Below, piece by piece: positions 35,257 to 43,939 of a stretch of DNA of 64,000 nucleotides (positions are counted from its first letter, which is position 1; the number at the start of each line of letters is the position of its first letter). Origin of the DNA: Streptomyces sp. NRRL WC-3626 (GTDB lineage Bacteria > Actinomycetota > Actinomycetes > Streptomycetales > Streptomycetaceae); NCBI RefSeq assembly GCF_000718785.1, contig NZ_JOCA01000027.1, positions 45,185 through 109,184 of the forward strand. Direction: 5' to 3'. The translations under genes were made by a program, and so were the position numbers. The notes beneath the pieces are model-generated. The model made no database searches and had not been told where the DNA came from. It saw only the letters and a program-made list of their open reading frames with translations.

Positions 35257-36417
35257 TCAGATCAGGGCCAGCTGTCCCTCCGGTCCCTCCTCGTGGGCGT
35301 CCAGGACCGAGGCGGGGCGGCGGGCGGAGGCGGGCACCGGGAGTACGCCCGCCTCACGGAGTTCGGCCGGGGTGATCGGCGCGCTGCCCGTCGGCGCGGT
35401 CCGTCGTGGGCCCAGTTCGGACAGGAGGGCCAGGACCGTGATGAGCTCCAGGAGTTCCGACGTCCGGGACTGGGGCCAGGCGGACGGGCCGATCGCGGCC
35501 AGGGTGCCGGGTTCGGACGGCCGGGTGCGGGCCGTGAACCACTCTTCCAGCACCCGGACACCACCGGCCTCGAAGTCCCAGGCCCCGGGCGGCACGGGGG
35601 AGATGCGGCCCTCGTCGAGGAGGAGGGTCTCCTCGTCACGGTCGTAGCCGATGGTCAGCGGCCGGGAGGGCAGGGGCGCGCGTACGTAGGGGCGGCGGCC
35701 GCCGGGGAGTCTGGGACGTTCGCCGTCGCGCAGTGACAGCCACAGCATGCGGCGGCCCACCGTCACACCCCGCTCCCAGGCGTCGGCGTCCCCGGTGAGC
35801 GGCACCGCGGTCCCGGCGGGCGTGCTGCGGGCCGCCGCCAGCGTCCAGGCGAGGACGTCCGCCGGCCGGACCTCCAGGCCGAGCCGGGCGGAGAGGTGGC
35901 CGACCAGGCCCGGGGCCAGGTTGGGCTCGGCCGCGCCCGGCCTGCGGTACAGCGGGCGGACCCGGGCGGGGCGGAGCAGCGGGAGGAAGGACGTCGCCAG
36001 CAGGGGCGGGCCGGTACCCGGCTCCACGACGAAGATCTGCCGCTCGTCCGCCACCCGCCACAACTCCGGCCGGGCCGCGTCGATCAGCCGCTGGTCGGGG
36101 ATCAGCCACTGCTCGTCGAACGGCGCGTACAGCACCCGTACCGGCTCCGCGCACGGGCCGGCGGCACGGGCCAGCCTCTCCGTGCCGCCCTCGCCGCCGC
36201 GCAGTCGCCCGACCGCCGTGTGCGCGGTCCGCGCGCGGGTCGGCTGGAGCAGGGCGTCGCGGTCCTGGCCGTCCGCCTTCAGCAGGGCGTCCCAACGGGC
36301 CCTCAGGGACGCCGCGTCGGGTGCCGCCGGCCACGCCCGGCCCAGCCGCGGCGGTGCGACGGACCACGGCATGAGGTCCGCGAGGAGCGGAGCGTCGTCG
36401 TGCGTCACGCAGGGCAT
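35257..36417 (-). CDS. Stand-alone type ISP restriction enzyme-like specificity domain protein
   Basis: 386 aa without a recognisable methyltransferase or nuclease motif. Segments VRVLYAPFDEQWLIPDQRLIDAARPELWRV and YRRPGAAEPNLAPGLV, and later PPGAWDFEAGGVRVLEEWFTARTRP, resemble the C-terminal target-recognition part of type ISP restriction-modification enzymes, as I recall them. The helicase, nuclease and N6-adenine methylase parts are absent here and next door. It could be a domesticated DNA-binding protein or simply a hypothetical of another fold. ATG at 36417. Convergent with the TetR gene at 34540. Confidence 0.6.
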   Translation of the reverse strand: MPCVTHDDAPLLADLMPWSVAPPRLGRAWPAAPDAASLRARWDALLKADGQDRDALLQPTRARTAHTAVGRLRGGEGGTERLARAAGPCAEPVRVLYAPFDEQWLIPDQRLIDAARPELWRVADERQIFVVEPGTGPPLLATSFLPLLRPARVRPLYRRPGAAEPNLAPGLVGHLSARLGLEVRPADVLAWTLAAARSTPAGTAVPLTGDADAWERGVTVGRRMLWLSLRDGERPRLPGGRRPYVRAPLPSRPLTIGYDRDEETLLLDEGRISPVPPGAWDFEAGGVRVLEEWFTARTRPSEPGTLAAIGPSAWPQSRTSELLELITVLALLSELGPRRTAPTGSAPITPAELREAGVLPVPASARRPASVLDAHEEGPEGQLALI

Positions 36418-36441
36418 CGTACGACCTCGGGGTGCGGCGGA

Positions 36442-37191
36442 TCAGGTGGCGTCCAGGGTCACTGTGAAGGAGAAGCGGTCGCCCCGGTAGTTGATGACGG
36501 CCACGTCCAGCACACGGCCGTCGCTGTCGTAGGTGATGCCCGTGTAGTGCAGGATCGGGCTGAGCAGCGGTACCTGGAGCAGCCGCGCCGTCTCCGGGTC
36601 CGCGAGCCGCGCCTCCACCGTGTCCGTGATCCGGCTGATGTCCGCCCCTACGGCGTCGCGCAGCACCTTGGTCATCGGCCAGCGCACCAGATCGGCCGGG
36701 TCGATACGGGCGGCCAGTTCGGGACGGACGTAGTTGCGGGCGTGATTGGTCGGCTCGCCCGTCTTCTCGTCACCGCGCAGCCGGTGGTACGCCGCCGCCT
36801 CGGACAGGTCCGGGAAGTGCACGGCGAGCTCCGCCGGCAGCGGCGCCGGACCGTGCTCGAGGAGCTCGGTCGTCATACCGGACTGCTGGGCCACGATCGC
36901 GTCCACCGAGCCCAGCAGCCGCACCGGGGCACCCCGCCGGGCGCCGGGCTCGATGAAGGTGCCACGCCGCCGGTGGCGGGTGATCAGCCCCTCGTCCTCC
37001 AGCTCCTTCAGCGCCTGCCGCATCGTCAGCACGCTCACCCCGTAGTGCCCGGCCAGCTGCTCCTCGGTGGGCAGCCGCAGCGGGTCCTGGGGCGAGCGGC
37101 CGAGGATCGAGGCGCGCAGCGACTGCGACACCTGATACCAGAGCGGCAACTTGCGGTTCAGGACGATCGAGTCCGGAGCGAAGGAGGTCAC
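36442..37191 (-). CDS. GntR/UTRA-domain transcriptional regulator
   Basis: 249 aa. N-terminal GntR winged helix (PLWYQVSQSLRASILG, LPTEEQLAGHYGVSVLTMRQALKELEDEGLITRHRRRGTFI) and a C-terminal UTRA/HutC-type ligand domain (EPTNHARNYVRPELA, LLSPILHYTGITYDSDGRVLDVAVINYRGDRFSF). It lies 79 bases downstream of hmgA on the same strand, so it may be transcribed with it; a local role in aromatic amino-acid catabolism is an inference. Confidence 0.9.
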   Translation of the reverse strand: MTSFAPDSIVLNRKLPLWYQVSQSLRASILGRSPQDPLRLPTEEQLAGHYGVSVLTMRQALKELEDEGLITRHRRRGTFIEPGARRGAPVRLLGSVDAIVAQQSGMTTELLEHGPAPLPAELAVHFPDLSEAAAYHRLRGDEKTGEPTNHARNYVRPELAARIDPADLVRWPMTKVLRDAVGADISRITDTVEARLADPETARLLQVPLLSPILHYTGITYDSDGRVLDVAVINYRGDRFSFTVTLDAT

Positions 37192-37270
37192 GGGGCTATC
37201 CGTACCGGTCGGGGAACGTTCCGTGCAATGCGGGCCGCGAGAGACCGGAACGCCCCCGGGGCGAACGTGG

Positions 37271-38620
37271 TCAAAGCGCCCGGAAGTGCCGCTCGAGGCC
37301 CTGCCACACCTGGTCGTAGCCCTGCTGCAGATGCTCCGCGCGTGCCGCCTGCGGGGTCAGGGACACCGGCCAGCGGGTCTCGAACATGAAGGCTAGACCG
37401 TCGTCGATCTTCTGCGGGCGCAGCTCCGCCGCGCTCGCCCGGTCGAACGTCTCCCGGTCCGGACCGTGCGCCGACATCATGTTGTGCAGCGAGCCCCCGC
37501 CCGGCACGAAACCCTCCGCCTTCGCGTCGTACGCGCCCTCGATCAGGCCCATGTACTCGCTCATCACGTTCCGGTGGAAGTACGGCGGCCGGAACGTGTC
37601 CTCGCCCACCAGCCAGCGCGGCGCGAACACCACGAAGTCCACCCCGGCCAGGCCCGGTGTGTCGCTCGGAGACGTCAGCACCGTGAAGATGGACGGGTCC
37701 GGATGGTCGTACGAGATGGTGCCCATCACATTGAAACGGCGCAGATCGTAGGCGTACGGCACATGGTTGCCGTGCCAGGCGACGACATCCAGCGGCGAGT
37801 GGTCGTACAGGGCCGACCACAGGTTGCCGCAGAACTTGTTGACCACCTCCACCGGCCCTTCGACGTCCTCGTACGCGGCGACGGGCGCCCGGAAGTCCCG
37901 GGCGTTGGCCAGCCCGTTGGCGCCGATCGGGCCGAGGTCGGGCAGTCGGAACGGCGCACCGTAGTTCTCGCACACATAACCGCGGGCAGAGTCCTCGAGA
38001 AGGTCCACACGGAACCGCACCCCACGAGGAATCAGCCCGATGTGTCCCGGCTCCACATGCAGAAGTCCGAACTCCGTGCGCAGCAGCAGCCCGCCGCGCT
38101 CGGGGACGATCAGCAGCTCACCGTCGGCGTCGCTGAAGACACGGTCCATCGAGGCGTTGGCGTGGTACAGGTGCGCGGCCATGCCGGTGCGCTGGGTGAC
38201 GTCCCCGTTGCCGCCCAGGGTCCACAGGCCGGCCAGGAAGTCCGTCCCCTCGGCGGGCTCCGGCAGCGGGTTCCAGCGCAGCCGGTTGGGATCGGGCACG
38301 GTCTGGGCGAAGGGCGCCGTGCGCAGCGACCCGTTGCCCGTTCGGGTGAACGCCGGGTGGGCGGCCGACGGGCGGATCCGGTACAGCCAGGAGCGCCGGT
38401 TCTCCGCGCGGGGCTCCGTGAACGCCGTACCGCTCAGCTGCTCCGCGTACAGCCCGAGCGGCGCCCGCTGGGGGGCGTTGCGGCCCACGGGCAGGGCGCC
38501 CGGGACCGCCTCGGAGCTGTGCTCGTTGCCGAAACCCGAGAGGTGTTCCAGCCCTTCGGCGATCTTGCGCGCTCCCGCGTGCTCGAACGCGCTCGCGCGG
38601 GTGGTACGCCCATCGCTCAT
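37271..38620 (-). CDS. hmgA: Homogentisate 1,2-dioxygenase
   Basis: Iron enzyme that opens homogentisate to maleylacetoacetate in tyrosine/phenylalanine breakdown; its loss gives brown pigment. 449 aa, the normal length. Conserved: [24 protein letters not shown], the metal site [18 protein letters not shown] (His and Glu) and [13 protein letters not shown] (His). ATG at 38620; upstream is the dyad TCCTATG-N6-CATAGGA. The downstream GntR gene follows on the same strand. Maleylacetoacetate isomerase and fumarylacetoacetase are not in this window. Confidence 0.96.
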   Translation of the reverse strand: MSDGRTTRASAFEHAGARKIAEGLEHLSGFGNEHSSEAVPGALPVGRNAPQRAPLGLYAEQLSGTAFTEPRAENRRSWLYRIRPSAAHPAFTRTGNGSLRTAPFAQTVPDPNRLRWNPLPEPAEGTDFLAGLWTLGGNGDVTQRTGMAAHLYHANASMDRVFSDADGELLIVPERGGLLLRTEFGLLHVEPGHIGLIPRGVRFRVDLLEDSARGYVCENYGAPFRLPDLGPIGANGLANARDFRAPVAAYEDVEGPVEVVNKFCGNLWSALYDHSPLDVVAWHGNHVPYAYDLRRFNVMGTISYDHPDPSIFTVLTSPSDTPGLAGVDFVVFAPRWLVGEDTFRPPYFHRNVMSEYMGLIEGAYDAKAEGFVPGGGSLHNMMSAHGPDRETFDRASAAELRPQKIDDGLAFMFETRWPVSLTPQAARAEHLQQGYDQVWQGLERHFRAL

Positions 38621-38645
38621 GCCCGGTGCTCCCTTGCCGTCGGAT

Positions 38646-38665
38646 TCCTATGCAGCACCATAGGA
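38646..38665. promoter_or_regulatory. hmgA upstream dyad TCCTATG-N6-CATAGGA
   Basis: Perfect 7-base arms separated by CAGCAC, 26 bases before the hmgA ATG. Very likely an operator or activator site for tyrosine catabolism. The adjacent GntR or an unlinked regulator could own it. Confidence 0.75.
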
Positions 38666-38795
38666 TTGCGTTTTCCCCGGCGCAAGAGGGCCACGCGCTC
38701 GCCGGCCCGCCGGTGTCCTCCTCCTCTCGGCGGAGTACACGGACCCGACTTCAGGGGGATCCGCGATGTCGTACCGGTGTTCTACGCTCCCCTGC

Positions 38796-39413
38796 ATGTC
38801 GTGGACGCGGAGCCTGATCACCGCGCTCGCGGTCTGTGTCGCTCTCGGCGCCGGATCCGCGGGCTGCGGTCCGGACGAAACCCGGGGGCGGGACGGGGTG
38901 TCGCCCTCACCGGCGGGGAAACTCCTGGACGAACGGGACGAGGAGGGCAGCCCCTACCGTGAGGTGGACGAGAGGGGCGCGCCCGCCGTCGGCGTCCAGG
39001 TCACCCCGGACTCCGAGGGCGGCTGGGACGTACGGCTGACCGTGCGCAACTTCCGCTTCACCCCGGACGGCGCCGGCGACCGCGCGGTGGCCGGCCGCGG
39101 TCTGGCGCACCTCGAACTGAACGGCCGCCGCGTCGCCCTGCTGCGCACCCCCCAGTACCACCTCTCCGCCGCCTCCGTCCCGCGCGGCACCCACCAGGTC
39201 ACCGCCCGTCTGTACGCCGACGACGGTTCGGTGTGGGCCGTGGACGGCGAGCCCGTGGAGAGCACCGCCGACATCACGGTGTCGGAGCAGGCACCGAGCC
39301 CCGACCCGAGCGTCGAGCCGATCGCCACCACACCCCCGCAGCAGGCGCGCGTGAGGGACGGGCGGGGCCGTCGCGGAGGGCGGGGTTCACCGGGCACGGC
39401 CGGGCGGGCATGA
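38796..39413 (+). CDS. Putative secreted lipoprotein of unknown function
   Basis: 205 aa from the ATG at 38796. A signal peptide (SWTRSLITALAVCVALGAG) ends in SAGC, a plausible lipobox with Cys near residue 23. The exterior domain (GGWDVRLTVRNFRFTPD, RGLAHLELNGRRVALLRTPQYHL, GTHQVTARLYADDGSVWAVDG) looks like a beta sandwich; the C-terminus is a disordered Arg/Gly tail. The stop overlaps the start region of the TetR gene (tga at 39411). No homologue was recognised. An in-frame ATG at 38766 exists, but its extra residues do not fit a signal peptide. Confidence 0.75.
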   Translation: MSWTRSLITALAVCVALGAGSAGCGPDETRGRDGVSPSPAGKLLDERDEEGSPYREVDERGAPAVGVQVTPDSEGGWDVRLTVRNFRFTPDGAGDRAVAGRGLAHLELNGRRVALLRTPQYHLSAASVPRGTHQVTARLYADDGSVWAVDGEPVESTADITVSEQAPSPDPSVEPIATTPPQQARVRDGRGRRGGRGSPGTAGRA

Positions 39414-40030
39414 TGAGGCCCGTGCCCCACGCGACACCGCTCCGCCGGGCGCCGGTACAGCGGCGCAGCGCCGAACGGCTGGCCAGGATCCTCGACGCCT
39501 GCGCCGCCCTCCTCGACGAGGTCGGCTACGACGACCTGAGCACCCGCGCCGTCGCGGAGCGCGCCGGAGTGCCCATCGGCTCCGTCTACCGTTTCTTCGG
39601 CAACAAACGCCAGATGGCCGACGCGCTCGCCCAGCGCAACCTCGAGCGCTTCACGGAACGGGTCGCCGAACGCCTCGAGGTCACCGGCGACCGTGGCTGG
39701 CGCCACGCCATGGACGTCGTACTCGACGGATATCTCGACATGAAGCGCACCGCCCCCGGCTTCTCCCTCGTCGACTTCGGCAACCAGATCCCCGTGGGCA
39801 CCCGCCGCGCCGAACCCAACCACCGCGTCGCCGACCGCCTCACCACCCTGCTCGCCGGCTATCTCGGCCGCGAGGCCGACGACGATCTGCGCCGCGCCTT
39901 CCTCGTCGCCGTCGAGACCGCCGACGCCCTCGTCCACCTGGCCTTCCGGGTGACGCCCGAGGGCGACGAGAAGGTCATCGGCGAACTGCGGGAGATGCTG
40001 CGCGCCTATCTCGCCCGGACCCTGGACTGA
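39413..40030 (+). CDS. TetR family regulator
   Basis: 205 aa. HTH: RILDACAALLDEVGYDDLSTRAVAERAGVPIGSVYRFFGNKRQMADALAQRN. The C-terminal domain (LVDFGNQIPVGTRRAEPNHRVADRL, LVAVETADALVHLAFRV) is a TetR_C ligand fold. Start could be ATG 39410, ATG 39413 or GTG 39422; the first overlaps the lipoprotein stop. By gene order it would correspond to S. coelicolor SCO1712, reported to affect antibiotic output (inference, not searched). The motif B operator lies 20 bases downstream, before the molybdopterin enzyme. Confidence 0.9.
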   Translation: MRPVPHATPLRRAPVQRRSAERLARILDACAALLDEVGYDDLSTRAVAERAGVPIGSVYRFFGNKRQMADALAQRNLERFTERVAERLEVTGDRGWRHAMDVVLDGYLDMKRTAPGFSLVDFGNQIPVGTRRAEPNHRVADRLTTLLAGYLGREADDDLRRAFLVAVETADALVHLAFRVTPEGDEKVIGELREMLRAYLARTLD

Positions 40031-40049
40031 ACCGGCCCCTCCCCAGCAT

Positions 40050-40067
40050 GCATACCGGTCGGTATGC
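40050..40067. promoter_or_regulatory. Motif B operator before molybdopterin oxidoreductase
   Basis: GCATACC-GGTC-GGTATGC; on the minus strand it reads GCATACCGACCGGT then ATGC. It shares a 14-base core with sites at 58027-58044 and 62724-62741. It lies 47 bases before the start at 40114. Confidence 0.75.
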
Positions 40068-40113
40068 TCGGCTCGTCCGTGCGTCACCGCAGCCGCCGTA
40101 CCCGGGAGGTCCC

Positions 40114-42375
40114 GTGTCCCGCACCGCCCTTCGAATCTGCCCCCTGTGCGAGGCCACCTGCGGCCTGACCCTCACCATCGACGAGGGCAGGGTCACCGGC
40201 GCGCGCGGCGACCGCGACGACGTGTTCAGCAAGGGCTTCATCTGCCCCAAGGGCGCCGCCTTCGGCGCCCTCGACTCCGACCCCGACCGGCTGCGCACCC
40301 CGCTCGTCCGGGACGGCGGTGAGCTGCGCGAGGCCACCTGGGAGGAGGCGTTCGACGCCGTGGCCGCCGGGATACGCCCCGTCGTCGAGCGGTACGGACC
40401 GCACGCCGTCGGCCTCGTCCTCGGCAATCCCAACGTCCACACCATGGCCGGCGCCCTCTACCCGCCCGTCCTCCTCGCCGGGCTCGGCACCCGGAGCCTG
40501 TTCACCGCCTCCACGGTCGACCAGATGCCCAAGCACGTCTCCAGCGGACTGCTCTTCGGCGACGCCAACGCCATCCCCGTACCCGACCTCGACCGCACCG
40601 GCCATCTGCTGCTGATCGGCGCCAACCCCCTGGAGTCCAACGGCAGTCTGTGCACCGCCCCCGACTTCCCCGGCCGGCTCAAGGCCCTGAGGGCACGCGG
40701 CGGCACCCTCACCGTCATCGACCCGCGCCGCACCCGCACCGCCCGCCTCGCCGACCGGCACCTCGCCGTCCGGCCCGGTACGGACGCGCTGCTGCTCGCG
40801 GCCGTGGCACACGTCCTGTTCGACGAGAGCCTGACCGACCCCGGGGAACTCGCGCCGCACCTGACGGGCCTCGACGAACTCGCCGCGGCACTCGCGGACT
40901 TCACGCCCGAAGCCGTCGCCCCCGCCTGCGACGTCGACCCCGGCACCATCCGCACCCTCGCCCGCGAACTCGCCGCCGCCCCCACCGCCGCCGTCTACGG
41001 CCGCATCGGCAGCTGCACCGTCCCGCACGGCACCCTCGCCAGCTGGCTCGTGGACGTCCTCAACATCCTCACCGGCAACCTCGACCGGCCCGGCGGCGCC
41101 CTCTTCCCGCAGGCCGCCACCGACAGGACCCCGCGCCCCGCGGGACCCGGCCACGGCTTCGCCCTCGGACGCTGGCACTCCCGGGTGAGCCGGCACCCCG
41201 AGGCCAAGGGCGAACTGCCGCTGTCCGCCCTCGCCGAGGAGATCGACACCCCCACCGACGAGGGCGAGCCGGTCCGCGCCCTCATCGCCGTCGCCGCCAA
41301 CCCGGTGCTCTCCGCCCCGGACGGCGACCGCCTCGACAAGGCGCTCGGCTCGCTCGACTTCATGGTGAGCGTCGACCCGTACCTCAACGAGACCTCACGC
41401 CATGCCGACGTCGTCCTGCCCCCGCCCCCGCCCGCACAGAGTCCCCACCACGACTTCGCCTTCAACACCCTCTCCGTGCGCAACCAGGTCCGTTACACCC
41501 GCCCCGCCCTCCCGCTGGAGCCCGGCCGCATGGCCGAGACGGAGATCCTGGCCCGGCTGATCCTCGCCGCGACCGGAATGCACGGCGCCGACCCCGGTGC
41601 CGTCGACGCCATGGTCGTCGACCAGACCCTCGGCAAGGCCGTCCGCGAACCGCACTCCCCGGTCCACGGCCGCGACCCGAAGGAACTCGCCGCCCTCCTC
41701 ACCGGGACGGGCGGCCCCGAACGGCGCCTCGACATGATGCTGCGCCTCGGCCCCTACGGCGACGGCTTCGGCGCCGACCCGGACGGGCTCACCCTGCGGA
41801 AACTGCTCGCCCACCCGCACGGCATCGACCTCGGCCCGCTCCGCCCCCGGCTGCCCCAGCCGCTCAAGACCCGCAGCGGCACGGTGGAACTGCTCCCGGA
41901 CCCCATCGCCGCCGACCTCCCCCGACTGCGCGCCGCCCTCCGGGAAGGCCCCGGCGGACTCGTCCTCGTCGGCCGCCGCCATCTGCGCTCCAACAACAGC
42001 TGGATGCACAACGTGCCCGCCCTCACCGGCGGCTCCAACCGCTGCACCCTGCACCTCCACCCCGATGACGCCGAACGCCTCGGCGTACGGGACGGGGAGC
42101 CCGTACGCGTCAAGGGAGCCGGGGGAGAGGTGACCGCGCCCGCCGAGATCACCGACGGCGTACGCCCGGGCGTGGTGAGCCTGCCGCACGGCTGGGGCCA
42201 CGACCGGCCCGGCACCCGCACCCGGCACGCCGCCGCCGACCCCGGCGTCAACGTCAACCAGCTCCTCGACGGCAGCCTCCTCGACCCGCTGTCGGGCAAC
42301 GCCGTCCTCAACGGCGTGCCCGTCGAGGTGGCCCCGCTGGCCGCCGTGACCGAAACGTGCGCCGCGCTGACCTGA
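40114..42375 (+). CDS. Molybdopterin (Mo/W-bis-MGD) oxidoreductase
   Basis: 753-aa DMSO-reductase-family protein. The N-terminus has the [4Fe-4S] pattern CPLCEATCG then GFICPKG (CxxC-x3-C with a fourth Cys about 26 residues on). The MGD-binding core follows (GLVLGNPNVHTMAG, LLLIGANPLESNGSL, NPVLSAPDGDRL), then the C-terminal domain with HLRSNNSWMHNVPAL and ERLGVRDGEPVRVKG. No signal peptide, so it is cytoplasmic. It has no small subunits nearby, so the electron partner must be encoded elsewhere. GTG at 40114 has GGGAGG 4 bases upstream; the longer start at 40048 lies inside the operator. Substrate unknown. Confidence 0.88.
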   Translation: MSRTALRICPLCEATCGLTLTIDEGRVTGARGDRDDVFSKGFICPKGAAFGALDSDPDRLRTPLVRDGGELREATWEEAFDAVAAGIRPVVERYGPHAVGLVLGNPNVHTMAGALYPPVLLAGLGTRSLFTASTVDQMPKHVSSGLLFGDANAIPVPDLDRTGHLLLIGANPLESNGSLCTAPDFPGRLKALRARGGTLTVIDPRRTRTARLADRHLAVRPGTDALLLAAVAHVLFDESLTDPGELAPHLTGLDELAAALADFTPEAVAPACDVDPGTIRTLARELAAAPTAAVYGRIGSCTVPHGTLASWLVDVLNILTGNLDRPGGALFPQAATDRTPRPAGPGHGFALGRWHSRVSRHPEAKGELPLSALAEEIDTPTDEGEPVRALIAVAANPVLSAPDGDRLDKALGSLDFMVSVDPYLNETSRHADVVLPPPPPAQSPHHDFAFNTLSVRNQVRYTRPALPLEPGRMAETEILARLILAATGMHGADPGAVDAMVVDQTLGKAVREPHSPVHGRDPKELAALLTGTGGPERRLDMMLRLGPYGDGFGADPDGLTLRKLLAHPHGIDLGPLRPRLPQPLKTRSGTVELLPDPIAADLPRLRAALREGPGGLVLVGRRHLRSNNSWMHNVPALTGGSNRCTLHLHPDDAERLGVRDGEPVRVKGAGGEVTAPAEITDGVRPGVVSLPHGWGHDRPGTRTRHAAADPGVNVNQLLDGSLLDPLSGNAVLNGVPVEVAPLAAVTETCAALT

Positions 42376-42444
42376 GCAAAGCTGTGACCTGGTGTTTTGC
42401 GCTTATTGCTCGCACGTCAACATCTTGTTAACGCGGCTTCACGG

Positions 42445-42502
42445 CACCTAACGTCCATCGGACCGCCGGCCCTGGTGGGAGTTCAAGGGCGAACGTTAGG
42501 TG
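42445..42502 (+). promoter_or_regulatory. Inverted repeat overlapping the ribosome site of the citrate transporter
   Basis: CACCTAACGT (42445-42454) and ACGTTAGGTG (42493-42502) pair perfectly over 10 bases with a 38-base loop; two more outer pairs (GU, GC) are possible. The right arm contains the AGGTG that serves as Shine-Dalgarno for the ATG at 42510. It could be a regulator dyad or an RNA hairpin that hides the ribosome site. Confidence 0.6.
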
Positions 42503-42509
42503 TCCACTC

Positions 42510-43901
42510 ATGCTGACCATCCTCGGCTTCGTCATGATCGCGACCTTCCTGGTCCTGATCATGCTGAAGAAGATGTCGCCGATCGCGGCGCTCGTGCTGA
42601 TCCCCGCGCTGTTCTGCGTGTTCGTCGGCAAGGGCGCCCACCTCGGTGACTACGTCATCGACGGCGTGTCGAGCCTCGCGCCCACCGCGGCGATGCTCAT
42701 GTTCGCGATCGTCTACTTCGGCGTGATGATCGACGTCGGACTCTTCGATCCGATCGTCCGCGGCATCCTGCGGTTCTGCAAAGCGGACCCCATGCGGATC
42801 GTGGTCGGCACCGCGCTGCTCGCCGCGATCGTCTCCCTGGACGGCGACGGCTCCACCACCTTCATGATCACCGTCTCGGCGATGTACCCCCTGTACAAGC
42901 GCCTGAAGATGAGCCTCGTCGTGATGACCGGCGTCGCCGCCATGGCCAACGGCGTGATGAACACCCTCCCCTGGGGCGGCCCGACGGCCCGCGCGGCCAC
43001 CGCGCTCAAGCTCGACGCCGGCGACATCTTCGTCCCGATGATCCCCGCCCTGCTGGTCGGTCTGCTCGGCGTCGTCGTCCTCGCCTACGTGCTCGGGCTG
43101 CGCGAGCGCAAGCGGCTGGGCGTGCTCACGCTGGACGAGGCGCTGGTGAAGGAGGAGGCCGAAGAGACCGTGCTCGTCGGCGCGGGCGGCGGCGGTGCCG
43201 CCGAGAAGAGCGCGGGCGGCTCCGCCGGTGGCGGCGGTACGGACGCGGACGACGACGACTTCCAGGGCCTCGACCCGAACCGGGACACCCTGCGCCCCAG
43301 GCTGTACTGGTTCAACGCGCTGCTCACGGTCGCCCTGCTCACCTCCATGATCATGGAGGTGCTGCCGATCCCGGTGCTGTTCCTGATCGGCGCCGCCCTC
43401 GCGCTCTCCGTCAACTTCCCCCACATCCCCGACCAGAAGGCCCGCCTCGCGGCCCACGCCGACAACGTCCTCAACGTCTCCGGGATGGTCTTCGCCGCCG
43501 CCGTCTTCACCGGAGTCCTCCAGGGCACCGGCATGGTCGACCACATGGCCGAGTGGATGGTGGACGTCATCCCCGAAGGCATGGGCCCGCACATGGCCCT
43601 CGTCACCGGTGTGCTCAGCCTGCCGCTCACCTACTTCATGTCCAACGACGGCTTCTACTTCGGTGTCCTGCCCGTGCTCGCCGAAGCCGGCGCCGCGCAC
43701 GGCGTCACCCCGCTGGAGATGGCCCGCGCCTCCCTCGTCGGCCAGCCGCTGCACATGTCCAGCCCGCTGGTCCCCGCGGTGTACGTCCTGGTCGGCATGG
43801 CCAGGGTCGAGTTCGGCGACCACACCCGGTTCGTGGTGAAGTGGGCGGCCCTGATCTGCCTGGTGATCCTCGCGGCCGGAATGCTGTTCGGCATCGTCTG
43901 A
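42510..43901 (+). CDS. CitMHS family citrate (metal-citrate:H+) transporter
   Basis: 463-aa permease of the CitMHS type, which imports citrate complexed with Mg, Ca or Fe. Segments MISPIAAL-like KKMSPIAALVLIPALFC, LDGDGSTTFMITVSAMYPLY, MANGVMNTLPWGGPTARA and VTGVLSLPLTYFMSNDGFYFG are diagnostic. About 12 hydrophobic segments are broken by an acidic/Gly loop near residues 215-255. Upstream is an inverted repeat covering the ribosome site. The MFS gene follows after 38 bases and is probably cotranscribed. No CitST two-component system is adjacent. Confidence 0.93.
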   Translation: MLTILGFVMIATFLVLIMLKKMSPIAALVLIPALFCVFVGKGAHLGDYVIDGVSSLAPTAAMLMFAIVYFGVMIDVGLFDPIVRGILRFCKADPMRIVVGTALLAAIVSLDGDGSTTFMITVSAMYPLYKRLKMSLVVMTGVAAMANGVMNTLPWGGPTARAATALKLDAGDIFVPMIPALLVGLLGVVVLAYVLGLRERKRLGVLTLDEALVKEEAEETVLVGAGGGGAAEKSAGGSAGGGGTDADDDDFQGLDPNRDTLRPRLYWFNALLTVALLTSMIMEVLPIPVLFLIGAALALSVNFPHIPDQKARLAAHADNVLNVSGMVFAAAVFTGVLQGTGMVDHMAEWMVDVIPEGMGPHMALVTGVLSLPLTYFMSNDGFYFGVLPVLAEAGAAHGVTPLEMARASLVGQPLHMSSPLVPAVYVLVGMARVEFGDHTRFVVKWAALICLVILAAGMLFGIV

Positions 43902-43939
43902 CCCGTCCCGGCCCGCTCGTCTCAGGAAGGACCCCGATC

